Part shown: piece after piece, positions 24,612-33,669 of the stretch
Numbering within the stretch: position 1 is the first letter of the stretch
Layout: each line of letters opens with the position of its first letter
Assembly (NCBI RefSeq): GCF_004365705.1
Contig: NZ_SOBN01000003.1
Location: 682,001 to 746,000, forward strand
Length of the DNA: 64,000 bases
Origin: Streptomyces sp. 846.5
Lineage (GTDB): Bacteria > Actinomycetota > Actinomycetes > Streptomycetales > Streptomycetaceae
Direction of reading: 5' to 3'
The notes under the pieces: model-generated
What the model was told of the DNA's origin: nothing
Seen by the model: only the letters and a program-made list of their open reading frames with translations
Database searches by the model: none
Translations under genes and position numbers: made by a program

Positions 24612-25636
24612 CCGTCGACGTCTGGGCGCCGCTGCTGCTGCCGCTGCTGCTCGCACCGCTGCTCGCGCTCCCCTCCATGGGCGCGCTGCCCGACCTGCTG
24701 CCGCCCAGGGCCGCCGCCTGGCTGCTCACCGCGACCGCGGCCGGGCTGGCCGCCGCCGGCGCGGCCGCGCTCGTCCTGCTGACCGTGGCGGCGCTGCTGC
24801 ACCTGCCGTTCGTCGCCGCACTGGGCCACCTCGACCTGCCGGTCGCCCGGCATCTCGCCCCGGGAGCGGTGGCGCCGGTCGGAGCGGTGGCCGCGGCCGT
24901 GCTGGTCGTCCTGGCGCTGCGGTCGCTGCGGGTGCTGCGCCGGCACCGGGCGGAGCACGCCGCCGCCAGGATGCTGGTCGCGCGGCACACCGGGCCCGGC
25001 GACGGCGGCGGTGACGTCGACCTGATCGTGCTGCCGGACCTGCTGCCGGACGCGTACGCCCTGCCCGGAGGTCTGTTCCGGGGCGGCCGGGACCGGATCG
25101 TGGTCACCGCGGGCATGATCGAGGCGCTCCCCGCCGACGAGCGCGAGGTGCTGCTGGCGCACGAGCGGGCCCATCTGGCGGGGCATCACCACCGGTTCTT
25201 GCTGCTGGCCGACCTGGCCGTGGCACTGCATCCGCTGCTCCGCCCGCTGCGCGACGGCGCCGCGTACAGCCTGGAGCGCTGGGCCGACGAGTCGGCCGCC
25301 GAGCGGGTCGCCGACCGGCGGCTGGTGGCCCGGGCGGTCGGCCGGGCCGCGCTGGCCGGGGCCGGTGCGGGGGCGCTGCGGATGGCGGCGGGGCCGGTGC
25401 CGCGCCGGGTCGCCGCGATGCTGGAGTGCCGGGCCGCGCCGCGTCGCCGTCGGGCGTCGCTGCTGGCCGCGGCGGTGCTGACGGGGGCGCTCGGGCTGTC
25501 GCTGGGCAGCGCCCTGGACGCGGCCAACGATCTGCACCAGCAGGTCGAGGCGGCCCAGTCGGCGCCCTGGTTCCACGGGCTGCACGGGTCGCACGGGTCG
25601 AACGGCTCACGCGGGGCGGACGACGGCGAGCGGTAG
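24608..25636 (+). CDS. M56 family membrane metallopeptidase (BlaR1/MecR1-like)
   Basis: The 342-residue protein has three N-terminal membrane segments, a zinc-binding HERAH motif at residues 185-189 with a downstream ERWADESAA Glu ligand, and one further membrane segment near the C-terminus. It lacks the extracellular penicillin-binding sensor domain of BlaR1. It probably cleaves the BlaI-type repressor encoded just before it. GTG at 24608 overlaps the repressor stop by 4 bp. The C-terminus carries a short His/Gly/Ser repeat (HGLHGSHGSNGSRG). The signal sensed is unknown. Confidence 0.85.
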   Translation: MTVDVWAPLLLPLLLAPLLALPSMGALPDLLPPRAAAWLLTATAAGLAAAGAAALVLLTVAALLHLPFVAALGHLDLPVARHLAPGAVAPVGAVAAAVLVVLALRSLRVLRRHRAEHAAARMLVARHTGPGDGGGDVDLIVLPDLLPDAYALPGGLFRGGRDRIVVTAGMIEALPADEREVLLAHERAHLAGHHHRFLLLADLAVALHPLLRPLRDGAAYSLERWADESAAERVADRRLVARAVGRAALAGAGAGALRMAAGPVPRRVAAMLECRAAPRRRRASLLAAAVLTGALGLSLGSALDAANDLHQQVEAAQSAPWFHGLHGSHGSNGSRGADDGER

Positions 25637-25665
25637 CCGGGCGGCCGGTGCGCGAGGATGGGCGC

Positions 25666-26082
25666 ATGGCCTTCACCACGCTGACGTTCGAACTCACCAC
25701 CGGCGGCCGCGAGGCCGCGGTGGACATCACCGACCGGTGCGACGACTTCCTGCGCGAGGCGGCCCCGGGCCGCGACGGGCTGCTCAATGTCTTCGTCCCG
25801 CACGCCACGGCGGGCGTCGCCGTGATCGAGACCGGCGCCGGCAGCGACCAGGACCTGCTGGCCCTGCTGCGCGACCTGCTGCCCGCCGACGACCGCTGGC
25901 GGCACCGCCACGGCAGCCCCGGGCACGGCCGGGACCACGTCCTGCCGGGGCTGGTCGCCCCGCATGCCACCCTGCCGGTGGTCGGCGGACGGATGGCGCT
26001 CGGCACCTGGCAGTCGGTGGTCCTCGTCGACACCAACGGCGACAACCCCCGGCGCACCGTCCGGCTCTCCTTCCTTGGCTGA
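25666..26082 (+). CDS. YjbQ family protein (secondary thiamine-phosphate synthase type)
   Basis: The 138-residue protein belongs to the UPF0047/YjbQ family, with LLNVFVPHATAGVAVIE (residues ~42-58) and the HVLPGLVAPHATLPVVGGRMALGTWQSVVLVDTNG block containing the conserved His and the GTWQ turn. E. coli YjbQ shows weak thiamine-phosphate synthase activity; the physiological role is unresolved. It is a single gene, 29 bp after the M56 gene. Confidence 0.87.
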   Translation: MAFTTLTFELTTGGREAAVDITDRCDDFLREAAPGRDGLLNVFVPHATAGVAVIETGAGSDQDLLALLRDLLPADDRWRHRHGSPGHGRDHVLPGLVAPHATLPVVGGRMALGTWQSVVLVDTNGDNPRRTVRLSFLG

Positions 26083-26170
26083 TGGGACGGGTGATGACAC
26101 GAGTGGCCAAATGGGTGACGGTACGTCAGATTCCCTGGCATGGACACTATTGAATTGGGTTACCCGTCGG

Positions 26171-26176
26171 TATAAA
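26171..26176 (+). promoter_or_regulatory. -10 box TATAAA for the secreted SGNH hydrolase
   Basis: TATAAA lies in an unusually AT-rich stretch, with ATTGAA/TTGAAT 15-16 bp upstream as the -35, about 50 bp before the ATG at 26227. Confidence 0.45.
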
Positions 26177-26226
26177 TGGCGTGACGCACGTCACCCCGTG
26201 CGCCACCCATCAGCAGTGGAGGTCCC

Positions 26227-27039
26227 ATGCGCTCACCCGGCGCACGCTCGCTCCGCACCGCGACCCTGACCCTCCTCACCACCCTCGGCCTCGCCTGTAC
26301 CGGCCTGGCCGCCGTGCCGGCCCACGCGTCCGAGCCCGGCTACGTCGCCCTGGGGGACTCCTACTCCAGCGGCGTCGGCGCCGGCAGCTACACCAGCTCC
26401 AGCGGCAGCTGCGAGCAGAGCACCAAGTCCTACCCCTACCTGTGGCAGGCCGCCCACAGCCCCTCGTCCTTCTCCTTCAAGGTCTGCTCCGGCGCGACCA
26501 CCGCGGACGTGCTGAGCAGCCAGCTCTCCACACTCAGCAGCTCGACCGGGCTGGTCAGCATCACCATCGGCGGCAACGACGCCGGCTTCTCCAGCACCAT
26601 GACGACCTGTGTGCTGAGCGGCACCAGCGCGTGCCTGTCGGCCGTCTCCACCGCCGAGACCTACATCAACGGGCCGCTGGCCGCCAGGCTGGACGCCACC
26701 TACGCGGCGATCCACTCGGACGCGCCCAACGCCAAGGTGGTGGTGCTGGACTACCCGCACCTCTACCAGGTCCCGGGAAGCTGCCTGTTCGGCATCAGCG
26801 ACACCTCGCGCAACGCCATCAACGGCGCGGCCGACGAGCTGGACGGCGTGATCGCCAAGCGCGTCGCCAACGCGGGCTTCGTCTTCGTGGACGTCCGCGG
26901 GGCGTTCGCCGGCCATGAGATCTGCTCCGGCGACCCCTGGCTGCACAGCACCACCTGGCCGATCGACGAGTCCTACCACCCGACCGCGGCCGGCCAGTCC
27001 GGCGGCTACCTCCCCGGCTTCACCAGCGCCGCGGGCTGA
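26227..27039 (+). CDS. Secreted SGNH/GDSL hydrolase (esterase or lipase)
   Basis: The 270-residue precursor has a Sec signal peptide (Arg-rich start, hydrophobic core, cleavage after VPAHA near residue 34). Mature sequence begins with SGNH block I YVALGDSYSSGVGAGSY containing the catalytic Ser, the oxyanion Gly, then block III ITIGGNDAGF with Asn, and block V DESYHPTAAGQ with catalytic Asp and His. Six Cys residues could form three disulfides, as in the Streptomyces lipase family of this type. It is exported and probably cleaves acyl esters; the natural substrate is unknown. Confidence 0.9.
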   Translation: MRSPGARSLRTATLTLLTTLGLACTGLAAVPAHASEPGYVALGDSYSSGVGAGSYTSSSGSCEQSTKSYPYLWQAAHSPSSFSFKVCSGATTADVLSSQLSTLSSSTGLVSITIGGNDAGFSSTMTTCVLSGTSACLSAVSTAETYINGPLAARLDATYAAIHSDAPNAKVVVLDYPHLYQVPGSCLFGISDTSRNAINGAADELDGVIAKRVANAGFVFVDVRGAFAGHEICSGDPWLHSTTWPIDESYHPTAAGQSGGYLPGFTSAAG

Positions 27040-27050
27040 TCCGTCGGATC

Positions 27051-27449
27051 ATGGTCGTCATGAACGACGACCACCAGCACCACTCCTTCGTCCACCACGT
27101 CGAGTTGTGGATGGACGACCTCGCCGCGGCCGAGCGCCAGTGGGGCCCTGTCCTGCTGGCCCTCGGCTGCGCGCCGTTCCAGCACTGGGAGCACGGGCGC
27201 AGCTGGCGCAGCCGGGACGGCAGCTATCTGGTGATCGAGCAGTCGCCCGCGCTGCGCTCCGGCGGACACGACCGGCTGCGCGCCGGGATCAACCACCTGG
27301 CGCTGCGCGGCGAGCGCGATCCGGTGCTGGCGGCGGCGCTGGCGACGGGCTGGGCGCAGCGGGTCGACTCCGGGCAGGCGGTGCATCTGATCGACGGTCA
27401 GGGCTTCGAGCTGGAGGTGGTCTACGACGAGGCGCCGGCGGAGGCGTAG
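27051..27449 (+). CDS. VOC family protein, single domain
   Basis: The 132-residue protein is one glyoxalase-like module: FVHHVELWMDDLAAAERQW at the start, INHLALRGERDPVL in the middle, and GQGFELEVVYDE at the end, with His and Glu in positions typical of metal ligands. The substrate is unknown. It starts 11 bp after the SGNH gene. Its last 28 bp overlap the 3' end of the convergent acyl-CoA ligase gene, which is unusual because it leaves no space for a terminator. Confidence 0.78.
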   Translation: MVVMNDDHQHHSFVHHVELWMDDLAAAERQWGPVLLALGCAPFQHWEHGRSWRSRDGSYLVIEQSPALRSGGHDRLRAGINHLALRGERDPVLAAALATGWAQRVDSGQAVHLIDGQGFELEVVYDEAPAEA

Positions 27450-29266
27450 AGGGCGTCGATGTCGGTGGCGTAGGTCGTGGCCACGGCACGGCGGCGGATC
27501 TTCAGGGACGGCGTCAGCAGCCCGCGGTCCTCGGTGAACTCGCCGGGGAGGACCCGGTAGGCGCGGATGGACTCGGCGCGGGAGACCGCGGTGTTGGCCA
27601 TCGCCACGCTGCGCTGCAGTTCGGCCTGGAGGTCCGGGTCCTGCCGCGCCGCGGTCGCCGCGGACTGGTCCGGCTTGCCGCGCTGCCGCTGCCAGCGCAC
27701 CAGCGCGTCGGGGTCCAGGACCAGCAGCGCGCCGATGTAGGGGCGATTGTCGCCGACCAGCATGCAGTGCGCGACCAGCGGGTGGGACCGCACCCGGTCC
27801 TCCAGCACGGCGGGGGCGACGCTCTTGCCGCTGCTGGTGACGATGATCTCCTTCTTGCGGCCGGTGATGGTGAGATAGCCGTCCTCGTCCAGGTGGCCGA
27901 GGTCGCCGGTGGCCAGCCAGCCGTCGTGCAGGGTCAGTCCGCTCGCCTGTGGGTCGTTCAGATAGCCCTGGAACACCTGGCCGCCGTTGATCCACACCTC
28001 GCCGTCGTCGGCGATCCGCACCGAGGTGCCCGGCACCGGGTGTCCGACGGTGCCGAAGCGCGGCCGGTCGGGCGGGTTGGCGGTGGCGGCCGCGGTGCAC
28101 TCGGTGAGGCCGTAGCCCTCGTAGACGGTGATCCCCGCGCCGGCGAAGAAGAGTCCCAGCTCGCGGTTCATCGCCGAGCCGCCGGAGAAGGCGTGCCGCA
28201 CCCGGCCGCCCAGGACGGCCCGTACCTTGCTGTAGACCATCCGGTCGTAGACCTGGTGCTGCACCCGCTGGGCCGGGCTCGGGCCGGGTCCGTCGCCGAA
28301 CGCGTGCCGCTCCACCGCCGCGGCGTAGCGCACCGCGGCGTCCACGGCCTTCTCGAACGGTCCCAGCTTCCCGGCCTCCTCGGCCACCTCGCGGGCCCGC
28401 TGCAGCAGCTTTTCGAAGATGTACGGGACGGCGAGGATGAAGGTCGGCCGGTTGGACTCCAGCGCGGGCATGAGGTCGGCCGGCGCCAGGCTGGGCTCGT
28501 GCGACAGCCGCACGCCCGCGCGCAGCGCCGCGACCTGCACCATCCGGCCGAAGACATGGGCGAGGGGGAGGAAGAGCAGGGTGGCGGGCTGTTCGCTGGA
28601 CTTGTTCTGGAAGACCTCCTGGTAGCGGGCAACCACGTTGTCGGTCTCGGCGGCGAAGTTGGCGTGGGTCAGCACACAGCCCTTGGGGCGTCCGGTGGTT
28701 CCGGAGGTGTAGATGACGGTCGCGGTGGACTCCGGGGTGACCGCCTGCCGGTGGCGGTCCAGCAGGTCGTCCGAGACACCTCGGCCGGCCAGTTCCAGGG
28801 CCCGGAGCGCGCCGGCGTCCAACTGCCAGATGCTGCGCAGCTCCGGCAGGCCCTCGACCACCGAGCCGACCGTCATCGCGTGGTCCTCGTGCTCGACGAC
28901 GCAGGCCACGGCCTTGGAGTCGGCGAGGATCCAGCGGACCTGCTCGGCGGAGGAGGTGGGGTAGACCGGGACGGGCTGGGCGCCGATGGTCCACAGCGCG
29001 TAGTCCAGCACGGTCCACTCGTAGCGGGTCCTGGACATCAGCGCGACCCGGTCACCGAAGCGGACGCCCTGGTGCAGCAGGCCCTTGGCGATGGCGACGA
29101 CCTCGTCGCGGAACTGCGCGGCGGTGACGGTCTGCCAGCTGCCGTCCTGAGTGCGCCGGGAGAGGGCGGCAAGGTCGGGCTGGGCCAGGGCGGTGGTGAA
29201 AACGGACTCGGCGAGGCCGCCCGTGGTGGGCGGTTCCGTGAGTGCTGGAACCGAGAACTCGCGCAC
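27422..29266 (-). CDS. Long-chain fatty acid-CoA ligase (AMP-forming)
   Basis: The 614-residue enzyme activates fatty acids to acyl-CoA via acyl-AMP. Seen: the P-loop-like TVIYTSGTTGRPKGCVLTH (residues ~185-203), YEGYGLTECTAAATANPP, GEVWINGGQVFQGYLNDP, TGDLGHLDEDGYLTITGRKKEIIVTSSGKSVAP, and the FadD15-type C-terminus. These follow the order of the mycobacterial/streptomycete FadD15 branch. GTG at 29266 follows GGAGAG. It overlaps the convergent VOC gene at its 3' end. It is monocistronic. Confidence 0.92.
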   Translation of the reverse strand: MREFSVPALTEPPTTGGLAESVFTTALAQPDLAALSRRTQDGSWQTVTAAQFRDEVVAIAKGLLHQGVRFGDRVALMSRTRYEWTVLDYALWTIGAQPVPVYPTSSAEQVRWILADSKAVACVVEHEDHAMTVGSVVEGLPELRSIWQLDAGALRALELAGRGVSDDLLDRHRQAVTPESTATVIYTSGTTGRPKGCVLTHANFAAETDNVVARYQEVFQNKSSEQPATLLFLPLAHVFGRMVQVAALRAGVRLSHEPSLAPADLMPALESNRPTFILAVPYIFEKLLQRAREVAEEAGKLGPFEKAVDAAVRYAAAVERHAFGDGPGPSPAQRVQHQVYDRMVYSKVRAVLGGRVRHAFSGGSAMNRELGLFFAGAGITVYEGYGLTECTAAATANPPDRPRFGTVGHPVPGTSVRIADDGEVWINGGQVFQGYLNDPQASGLTLHDGWLATGDLGHLDEDGYLTITGRKKEIIVTSSGKSVAPAVLEDRVRSHPLVAHCMLVGDNRPYIGALLVLDPDALVRWQRQRGKPDQSAATAARQDPDLQAELQRSVAMANTAVSRAESIRAYRVLPGEFTEDRGLLTPSLKIRRRAVATTYATDIDALYASAGASS

Positions 29267-29415
29267 ACTTGCTCTCTCCGTCGGTGGCGCCGTTTCACGC
29301 CGTTCTGTGCCGGAAAGTTATCCGACGGTAATACCTGTGACCAGGGTGTGCGCCTGATCTCCACGCGTCTCCACGCGATGTGCACGCTGCGAGCGGGCCA
29401 GGTTGTGCGGACCCG

Positions 29416-29459
29416 TTGACGGGGTGTCGGCGCCGGACATAACTTACCAGTCAGTAAGT
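29416..29459 (+). promoter_or_regulatory. Promoter with TetR-type operator before the alpha/beta hydrolase gene
   Basis: TTGACG (29416-29421), a 17-bp spacer and ATAACT (29439-29444) form a promoter. The palindrome ACTTAC-CAGTCA-GTAAGT (29442-29459) overlaps the -10 and start site. It has the size and look of TetR family boxes that control fatty-acid or lipid genes. No TetR gene is adjacent. Confidence 0.65.
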
Positions 29460-29488
29460 ACAGCTCTCCCCTTACCAGGAGGCCGTTC

Positions 29489-30445
29489 ATGTCCACCGTC
29501 CCAGCTGTCCCCGCTGCCGCGCCCGCGCCCGGCGCCACCGGCCTGCGGTCCGTGACCACGACCGACGGGGCCTCGCTCGCCGTCCGGACGGACGGTCCCG
29601 AGGACGCCGCGGTCACCCTGGTCCTGGCGCACGGCTGGACCCTGGACGCCGGCGCCTGGGAGCCGCACGCCCAGGAGCTGGCGGCGGAGGGGCGGATCCG
29701 GGTGGTCCGCTACGACCAGCGCGGCCACGGCGGTTCCACCGGTGGCAGCGCCCGGCCCTGGAGCATCGACCTGCTCGGCGAGGACCTGGCCCGGGTGATC
29801 GAGGAGACCGCGCCGAGCGGTCCGCTCGTCCTCGGCGGCCACTCCATGGGCGGGATGACCGTGATGGCGCTCGCCGCGGCCCGGCCCGAGCTCTTCGCGG
29901 AGCGGGTGGCCGGAGTGCTGCTGACCAGTACCTCGGCCGGGCAGCTCGACCCGCGCGGCCGTAAGGGCGTGCCGCTGCGACTGCGTGCGCTCGGGCATCT
30001 CGAATCCGTCTTCTTCGGCTACTGCTCGCGCACCGCCGAGCGCTCCGAGCGGATCCGCACCCGGCTGCCCGGTCCCGAGGGGCGGGTCAACCCGTTCCTG
30101 GTCAAGCGCTACCTCTACGGTCCCAAGGCGGCCCGCGAGGCCGTGCTCGCCGGAGCTCGCATGATCCACGCCTGTCCGATGACCGCCGTCGCCGACTGGT
30201 TCCCGGCGCTGATGCTCCATGACAAGGCGGGCGCCCTGGGCGCGTTGCGTGGCGTGCCGGTGCAGATCGTGGTCGGCACGCTGGACCGGCTCACCCCGGT
30301 GGCGCACAGCCGCCGACTGGCGGAGGAACTGCCGGACGCACAGCTGGAGATCGAGCCGGGCTGCGGCCACATGCTGCTGCTGGAGCGGCCCGAGGCGGTC
30401 ATCGGGCCGCTGCGCCGACTCTGCGCCGGGGCGCTCGGGCACTGA
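29489..30445 (+). CDS. Alpha/beta hydrolase
   Basis: The 318-residue protein has the alpha/beta hydrolase fold: VLAHGWTLDAGAWEPHAQEL (oxyanion loop HGW), RVVRYDQRGHGGST, the nucleophile elbow GGHSMGGMT (Ser at residue ~120), GTLDRLTPVAHS with the acid Asp and GCGHMLLLERPE with the catalytic His. It resembles haloperoxidase/esterase-type hydrolases. The substrate is unknown; the TetR box in its promoter indicates tight transcriptional control. ATG at 29489 follows CCAGGAGG. Confidence 0.88.
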   Translation: MSTVPAVPAAAPAPGATGLRSVTTTDGASLAVRTDGPEDAAVTLVLAHGWTLDAGAWEPHAQELAAEGRIRVVRYDQRGHGGSTGGSARPWSIDLLGEDLARVIEETAPSGPLVLGGHSMGGMTVMALAAARPELFAERVAGVLLTSTSAGQLDPRGRKGVPLRLRALGHLESVFFGYCSRTAERSERIRTRLPGPEGRVNPFLVKRYLYGPKAAREAVLAGARMIHACPMTAVADWFPALMLHDKAGALGALRGVPVQIVVGTLDRLTPVAHSRRLAEELPDAQLEIEPGCGHMLLLERPEAVIGPLRRLCAGALGH

Positions 30446-30646
30446 CACGTGCGGCGGGGCAATGGTGGACCGGGAATGTCGTAACCGACAATCGATGACA
30501 TAGCTGAGCGAAGCTCGAACTGACGCGCCCACTGGTAGTAGGCTCTCGCCGACACAGCGCCATCCCAGACACCACCGTCCCTCACCCATGCCGTCCAGTC
30601 GCGTCCGCCTCCGCGTGCACCTCCAGCGGTCGGTCCGGAGGAGTCC

Positions 30647-33256
30647 ATGCGCATTCGCAGCAGGTCGGTCCGCGCGAAGATCGTCGCGCTGCTCCTGATA
30701 CCACTGGTCTCGCTGACCGGCCTCTGGGCCTGGACCACGGCCACCAGCATCGACCAGGTGTGGAGCCTGGTCCAGATCGGTTCGGACTACCGCTGGTTCG
30801 GCACGCCGGCCGACGACCTCTCCCGCGCGCTGCAGGACGAGCGCAGGGCTGCCGTCGCCTATATCGCCGCCGCCCCGGGCAAGGGCGACAGCACCGCGCT
30901 GCAGAAGGCGGAGTCGGCCACCGACCAGGTGGCCGCCGTGTTCCAGGCGCACGCCACCGACAGCGGCAAGATCGACGATCTGACGAGTGCTCAGAAGCAG
31001 GCGCTGCAGGGCATCCTGGCCCAGCTCACGGCGCTGCCGGCGCAACGCGCCGAGGCCGTGGGCCGCAAGGAGGACTGGAACGAGGCCTTCAGCTGGTACA
31101 CCGGCGCCCAGGACCCCTTCTTCGACCTGCGGCTGCAGATGGGCAATCTCCAGGCCGGCGACCTGACCCGGGAGGCCGGGAACCTGGTCGAGCTGGTGCG
31201 CGCCCGCGAGTACATCTCCGAGGAGGACGCGCTGATGTACGGGGCCCGGGCGACCGGGTTCTTCGGCGCCAGCGAGTACCAGCAGTTCCTCAGCGTCAGC
31301 GCCGGCGAGCGGCTGCTGTTCCAGGTGCACCAGTCGCAACTCCCGGACCAGGAACGGGCGCTGTTCCAGGACTTCACCACCGGCGAGGTCTACACCCAGG
31401 TGAACAGCCTGGAGTCCGCGGTGAGCGCGCTGGACGCCCAGCAGGCGCCCAAGCTGATCGACGGCGCCTCCTGGACGCAGACCTTCGACACGGCACTGAG
31501 CCAACTGGCCCGACTGGACACCAAGTCGGTCGCACTCGCCAACGACCGGGCCAGGTCCTATGCCATGGGCGTGATCTGGCGTGCCGCCGCGATCGGCCTG
31601 ATCGGGCTGCTCGCGGTGGTGCTCACGCTGGCGCTGTCGCTGCGGATCGGCCGCGGGCTGGTCCGGGAACTGGTCGGACTGCGGAACGACGCCTTCGATC
31701 TGGCCGGCGTGCGGCTGCCCGAGGTGATGCGCAGGCTGCGTGCGGGCGACCGGGTCGACCTCGCGGCCGAGGTGCCCCAGGTGACCGTCCGGCCCAGCGG
31801 CAACGACGAGATCGCCCAGGTCGGCCGGGCCTTCAACGCGGTGCAGCGGGCCGCGGTCGAGGCCGCCGTCGAGCAGGCCGACCTGCGCCGCGGGGTCGCC
31901 GCGGTCTTCGTCAACCTGGCCCGGCGCAGCCAGGCCCTGCTGCACCGGCAGCTCACCCTGCTGGACGAGATGGAGCGCCGCGCCGAGGACCCGGACGAGT
32001 TGGAGGACCTGTTCCGGCTCGACCACCTCACCACCCGGATGCGCCGCCACGCCGAGGGCCTGATCATCCTCTCCGGCTCGGCGCCAGGCCGGAACTGGCG
32101 CCGTCCGGTGCGGATCCTGGACGTGGTGCGGGCCGCCGTCGGCGAGGTCGAGGACTACGCCAGGGTACGGGTGCACCGGATGCCGCAGGTGGCCGTCGTC
32201 GGCGGGGCGGTGTCCGACATCGTGCACATGATCGCCGAACTCGTCGAGAACGCCGCGGTGTTCTCCCCGCCGCACACCCAGGTCAGGATCCAGGGCGAGG
32301 AGGTCGCCAACGGATTCGTCCTGGAGATCGACGACCGCGGGCTGGGCATGGGCGAGGAGGCGATGGCGGCGGCCAACTCCCGGCTCGCCACCGGCGGCGA
32401 CTTCGACCTCACGGACACGGACCGGCTCGGGCTGTTCGTCATCAGCCGGCTGAGTACCCGTCACGGCGTGCAGGTGTCGCTGCGGCGCTCGCCCTATGGG
32501 GGGACGACCGCGGTGGTGCTGCTGCCGCGCGAGCTGATCACCGAGGTCCCCTCGCGGGGCGGCGACGCTCCGGTGGAGGAGTCCGAGTCCGAGCTCACGG
32601 CCGAGCATGCGCTGCCGCTCAACGCACTGCAGGTGACCCGTTCGCGGGCCCGCAGGGAGCTGCCGACGGGCGCGGGTGCGGGCAACGGTACGGGCGCGGG
32701 TGCGGCTGCGGCCGGTGGCGTCGGGGGGCCGGAACAGCCCGGCGGGGCCGGGGAATCGGGGCCGCAGCGCAGGAGGGGCCCGCGCCATGCGGCGCCGTTC
32801 CCGGCCGCGGTCCGGGAGGAACAGGGCCTGGCGGCCCTGCCCAAGCGGCGTCCGGTGTCCAGCCGGGCCGACAGCTATCTGGCGGCGCGGGACGGTTCCG
32901 CGCGTGAGACGCCCGCGCGTGAGGCGCCCGTGCGTGAGGTGCCGGCGCGTGAGGTGCCCGATCCGGCGCCGCTGCTGCCGCGCCGGGTGCGCCAGGCGAG
33001 CCTGGCCCCGCAGCTGCGGGTCGCAGCCCAGGAGGCCGCCGCCGAGCACTCCGAGCCGTCGGTGCAGGAGCAGCCCCCGGTGCGGGAGCGCTCGCCCGAG
33101 GAGGTGCGGGCCACCTTCGCCTCGTTCCAGCGCGGCCTCAGCCGGGGCCGTGGCCGGGCCGGCGCCGACCAGGGCCAGGCGCTCCCGGCCGATGATCCGC
33201 ACACCGCCCGCGCGGGCGCATCCCCCGAACCCTCAGCGGAAGGACCCTCCCGATGA
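30647..33256 (+). CDS. cvnA: CvnA-type sensor histidine kinase-like protein of a conservon
   Basis: The 869-residue membrane protein has an N-terminal membrane segment (residues ~10-33), an extracellular nitrate/sulfonate-sensing-like helical domain, a second membrane segment (~315-335), a HAMP-like region, and a HATPase_c domain with ELVENAAVFSPPHTQV (N-box), DRGLGMG (G1), LGLFVISRLSTRHGV (G2) and SPYGGTTAVVLLP. A classic phospho-acceptor H-box is not obvious. About 220 C-terminal residues are disordered, with four 5-residue repeats around 750. In S. coelicolor, conservons couple this kinase-like protein to roadblock, DUF742 and Ras-like proteins at the membrane. Its stop overlaps cvnB by 4 bp. 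Confidence 0.9.
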   Translation: MRIRSRSVRAKIVALLLIPLVSLTGLWAWTTATSIDQVWSLVQIGSDYRWFGTPADDLSRALQDERRAAVAYIAAAPGKGDSTALQKAESATDQVAAVFQAHATDSGKIDDLTSAQKQALQGILAQLTALPAQRAEAVGRKEDWNEAFSWYTGAQDPFFDLRLQMGNLQAGDLTREAGNLVELVRAREYISEEDALMYGARATGFFGASEYQQFLSVSAGERLLFQVHQSQLPDQERALFQDFTTGEVYTQVNSLESAVSALDAQQAPKLIDGASWTQTFDTALSQLARLDTKSVALANDRARSYAMGVIWRAAAIGLIGLLAVVLTLALSLRIGRGLVRELVGLRNDAFDLAGVRLPEVMRRLRAGDRVDLAAEVPQVTVRPSGNDEIAQVGRAFNAVQRAAVEAAVEQADLRRGVAAVFVNLARRSQALLHRQLTLLDEMERRAEDPDELEDLFRLDHLTTRMRRHAEGLIILSGSAPGRNWRRPVRILDVVRAAVGEVEDYARVRVHRMPQVAVVGGAVSDIVHMIAELVENAAVFSPPHTQVRIQGEEVANGFVLEIDDRGLGMGEEAMAAANSRLATGGDFDLTDTDRLGLFVISRLSTRHGVQVSLRRSPYGGTTAVVLLPRELITEVPSRGGDAPVEESESELTAEHALPLNALQVTRSRARRELPTGAGAGNGTGAGAAAAGGVGGPEQPGGAGESGPQRRRGPRHAAPFPAAVREEQGLAALPKRRPVSSRADSYLAARDGSARETPAREAPVREVPAREVPDPAPLLPRRVRQASLAPQLRVAAQEAAAEHSEPSVQEQPPVRERSPEEVRATFASFQRGLSRGRGRAGADQGQALPADDPHTARAGASPEPSAEGPSR
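32900..32959 (+). repeat. Four tandem 15-bp repeats in cvnA
   Basis: Four direct copies of a 15-mer, consensus GCGCGTGAGGYGCCC, encode repeated AREVP-type pentapeptides in the disordered tail. Copy number could vary between strains. Confidence 0.85.
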
Positions 33257-33669
33257 CCGTACCGAACACGTCCCCCGGCGATCTCAACTGGCTGCTCGAC
33301 GACCTGGTGCGCCGCGTCCCCGAGATCCGCCACGCGGTCGTGCTCTCCAGCGACGGGCTGGCCACCGGGGCCTCCTCCGGGCTGACCCGCGAGGACGCGG
33401 AGCACCTGGCCGCCGTCGCGTCCGGCTTCCACAGCCTGGCCAAGGGCGCCAGCCGGCACTTCAACGCCGGCGGCGTCAGACAGACCATGATCGAGCTGGA
33501 CCGTGCCTTCCTCTTCGTCACGGCCGCCGGGGACGGCAGTTGCATGGCGGTGCTCAGCGAGGCCGAGGCGGACGTGGGCCTGATCGCCTACGAGATGGCG
33601 CTGCTGGTCAAGCGGGTCGGCGAGCACCTCGGCAGCGAGCCCCGGGCGGGCCTGCCCACGGGGCGGTGA
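33253..33669 (+). CDS. cvnB: Roadblock/LC7 domain protein (CvnB-type)
   Basis: The 138-residue protein has the roadblock/LC7 fold used by GTPase-regulating proteins such as MglB: LNWLLDDLVRRVPEIRHAVVLSSDGL at the start, FHSLAKGASRHF, and FVTAAGDGSCMAVLSEAEADVGLIAYEMALLVKRV. It would act with the Ras-like CvnD at the membrane. It overlaps both cvnA and cvnC by 4 bp. Confidence 0.92.
   Translation: MTVPNTSPGDLNWLLDDLVRRVPEIRHAVVLSSDGLATGASSGLTREDAEHLAAVASGFHSLAKGASRHFNAGGVRQTMIELDRAFLFVTAAGDGSCMAVLSEAEADVGLIAYEMALLVKRVGEHLGSEPRAGLPTGR

Noticed and set aside
29444..33202. Very long minus-strand reading frame opposite cvnA
   Set aside because: Antisense shadow; it lacks any domain and cvnA motifs are on the plus strand.
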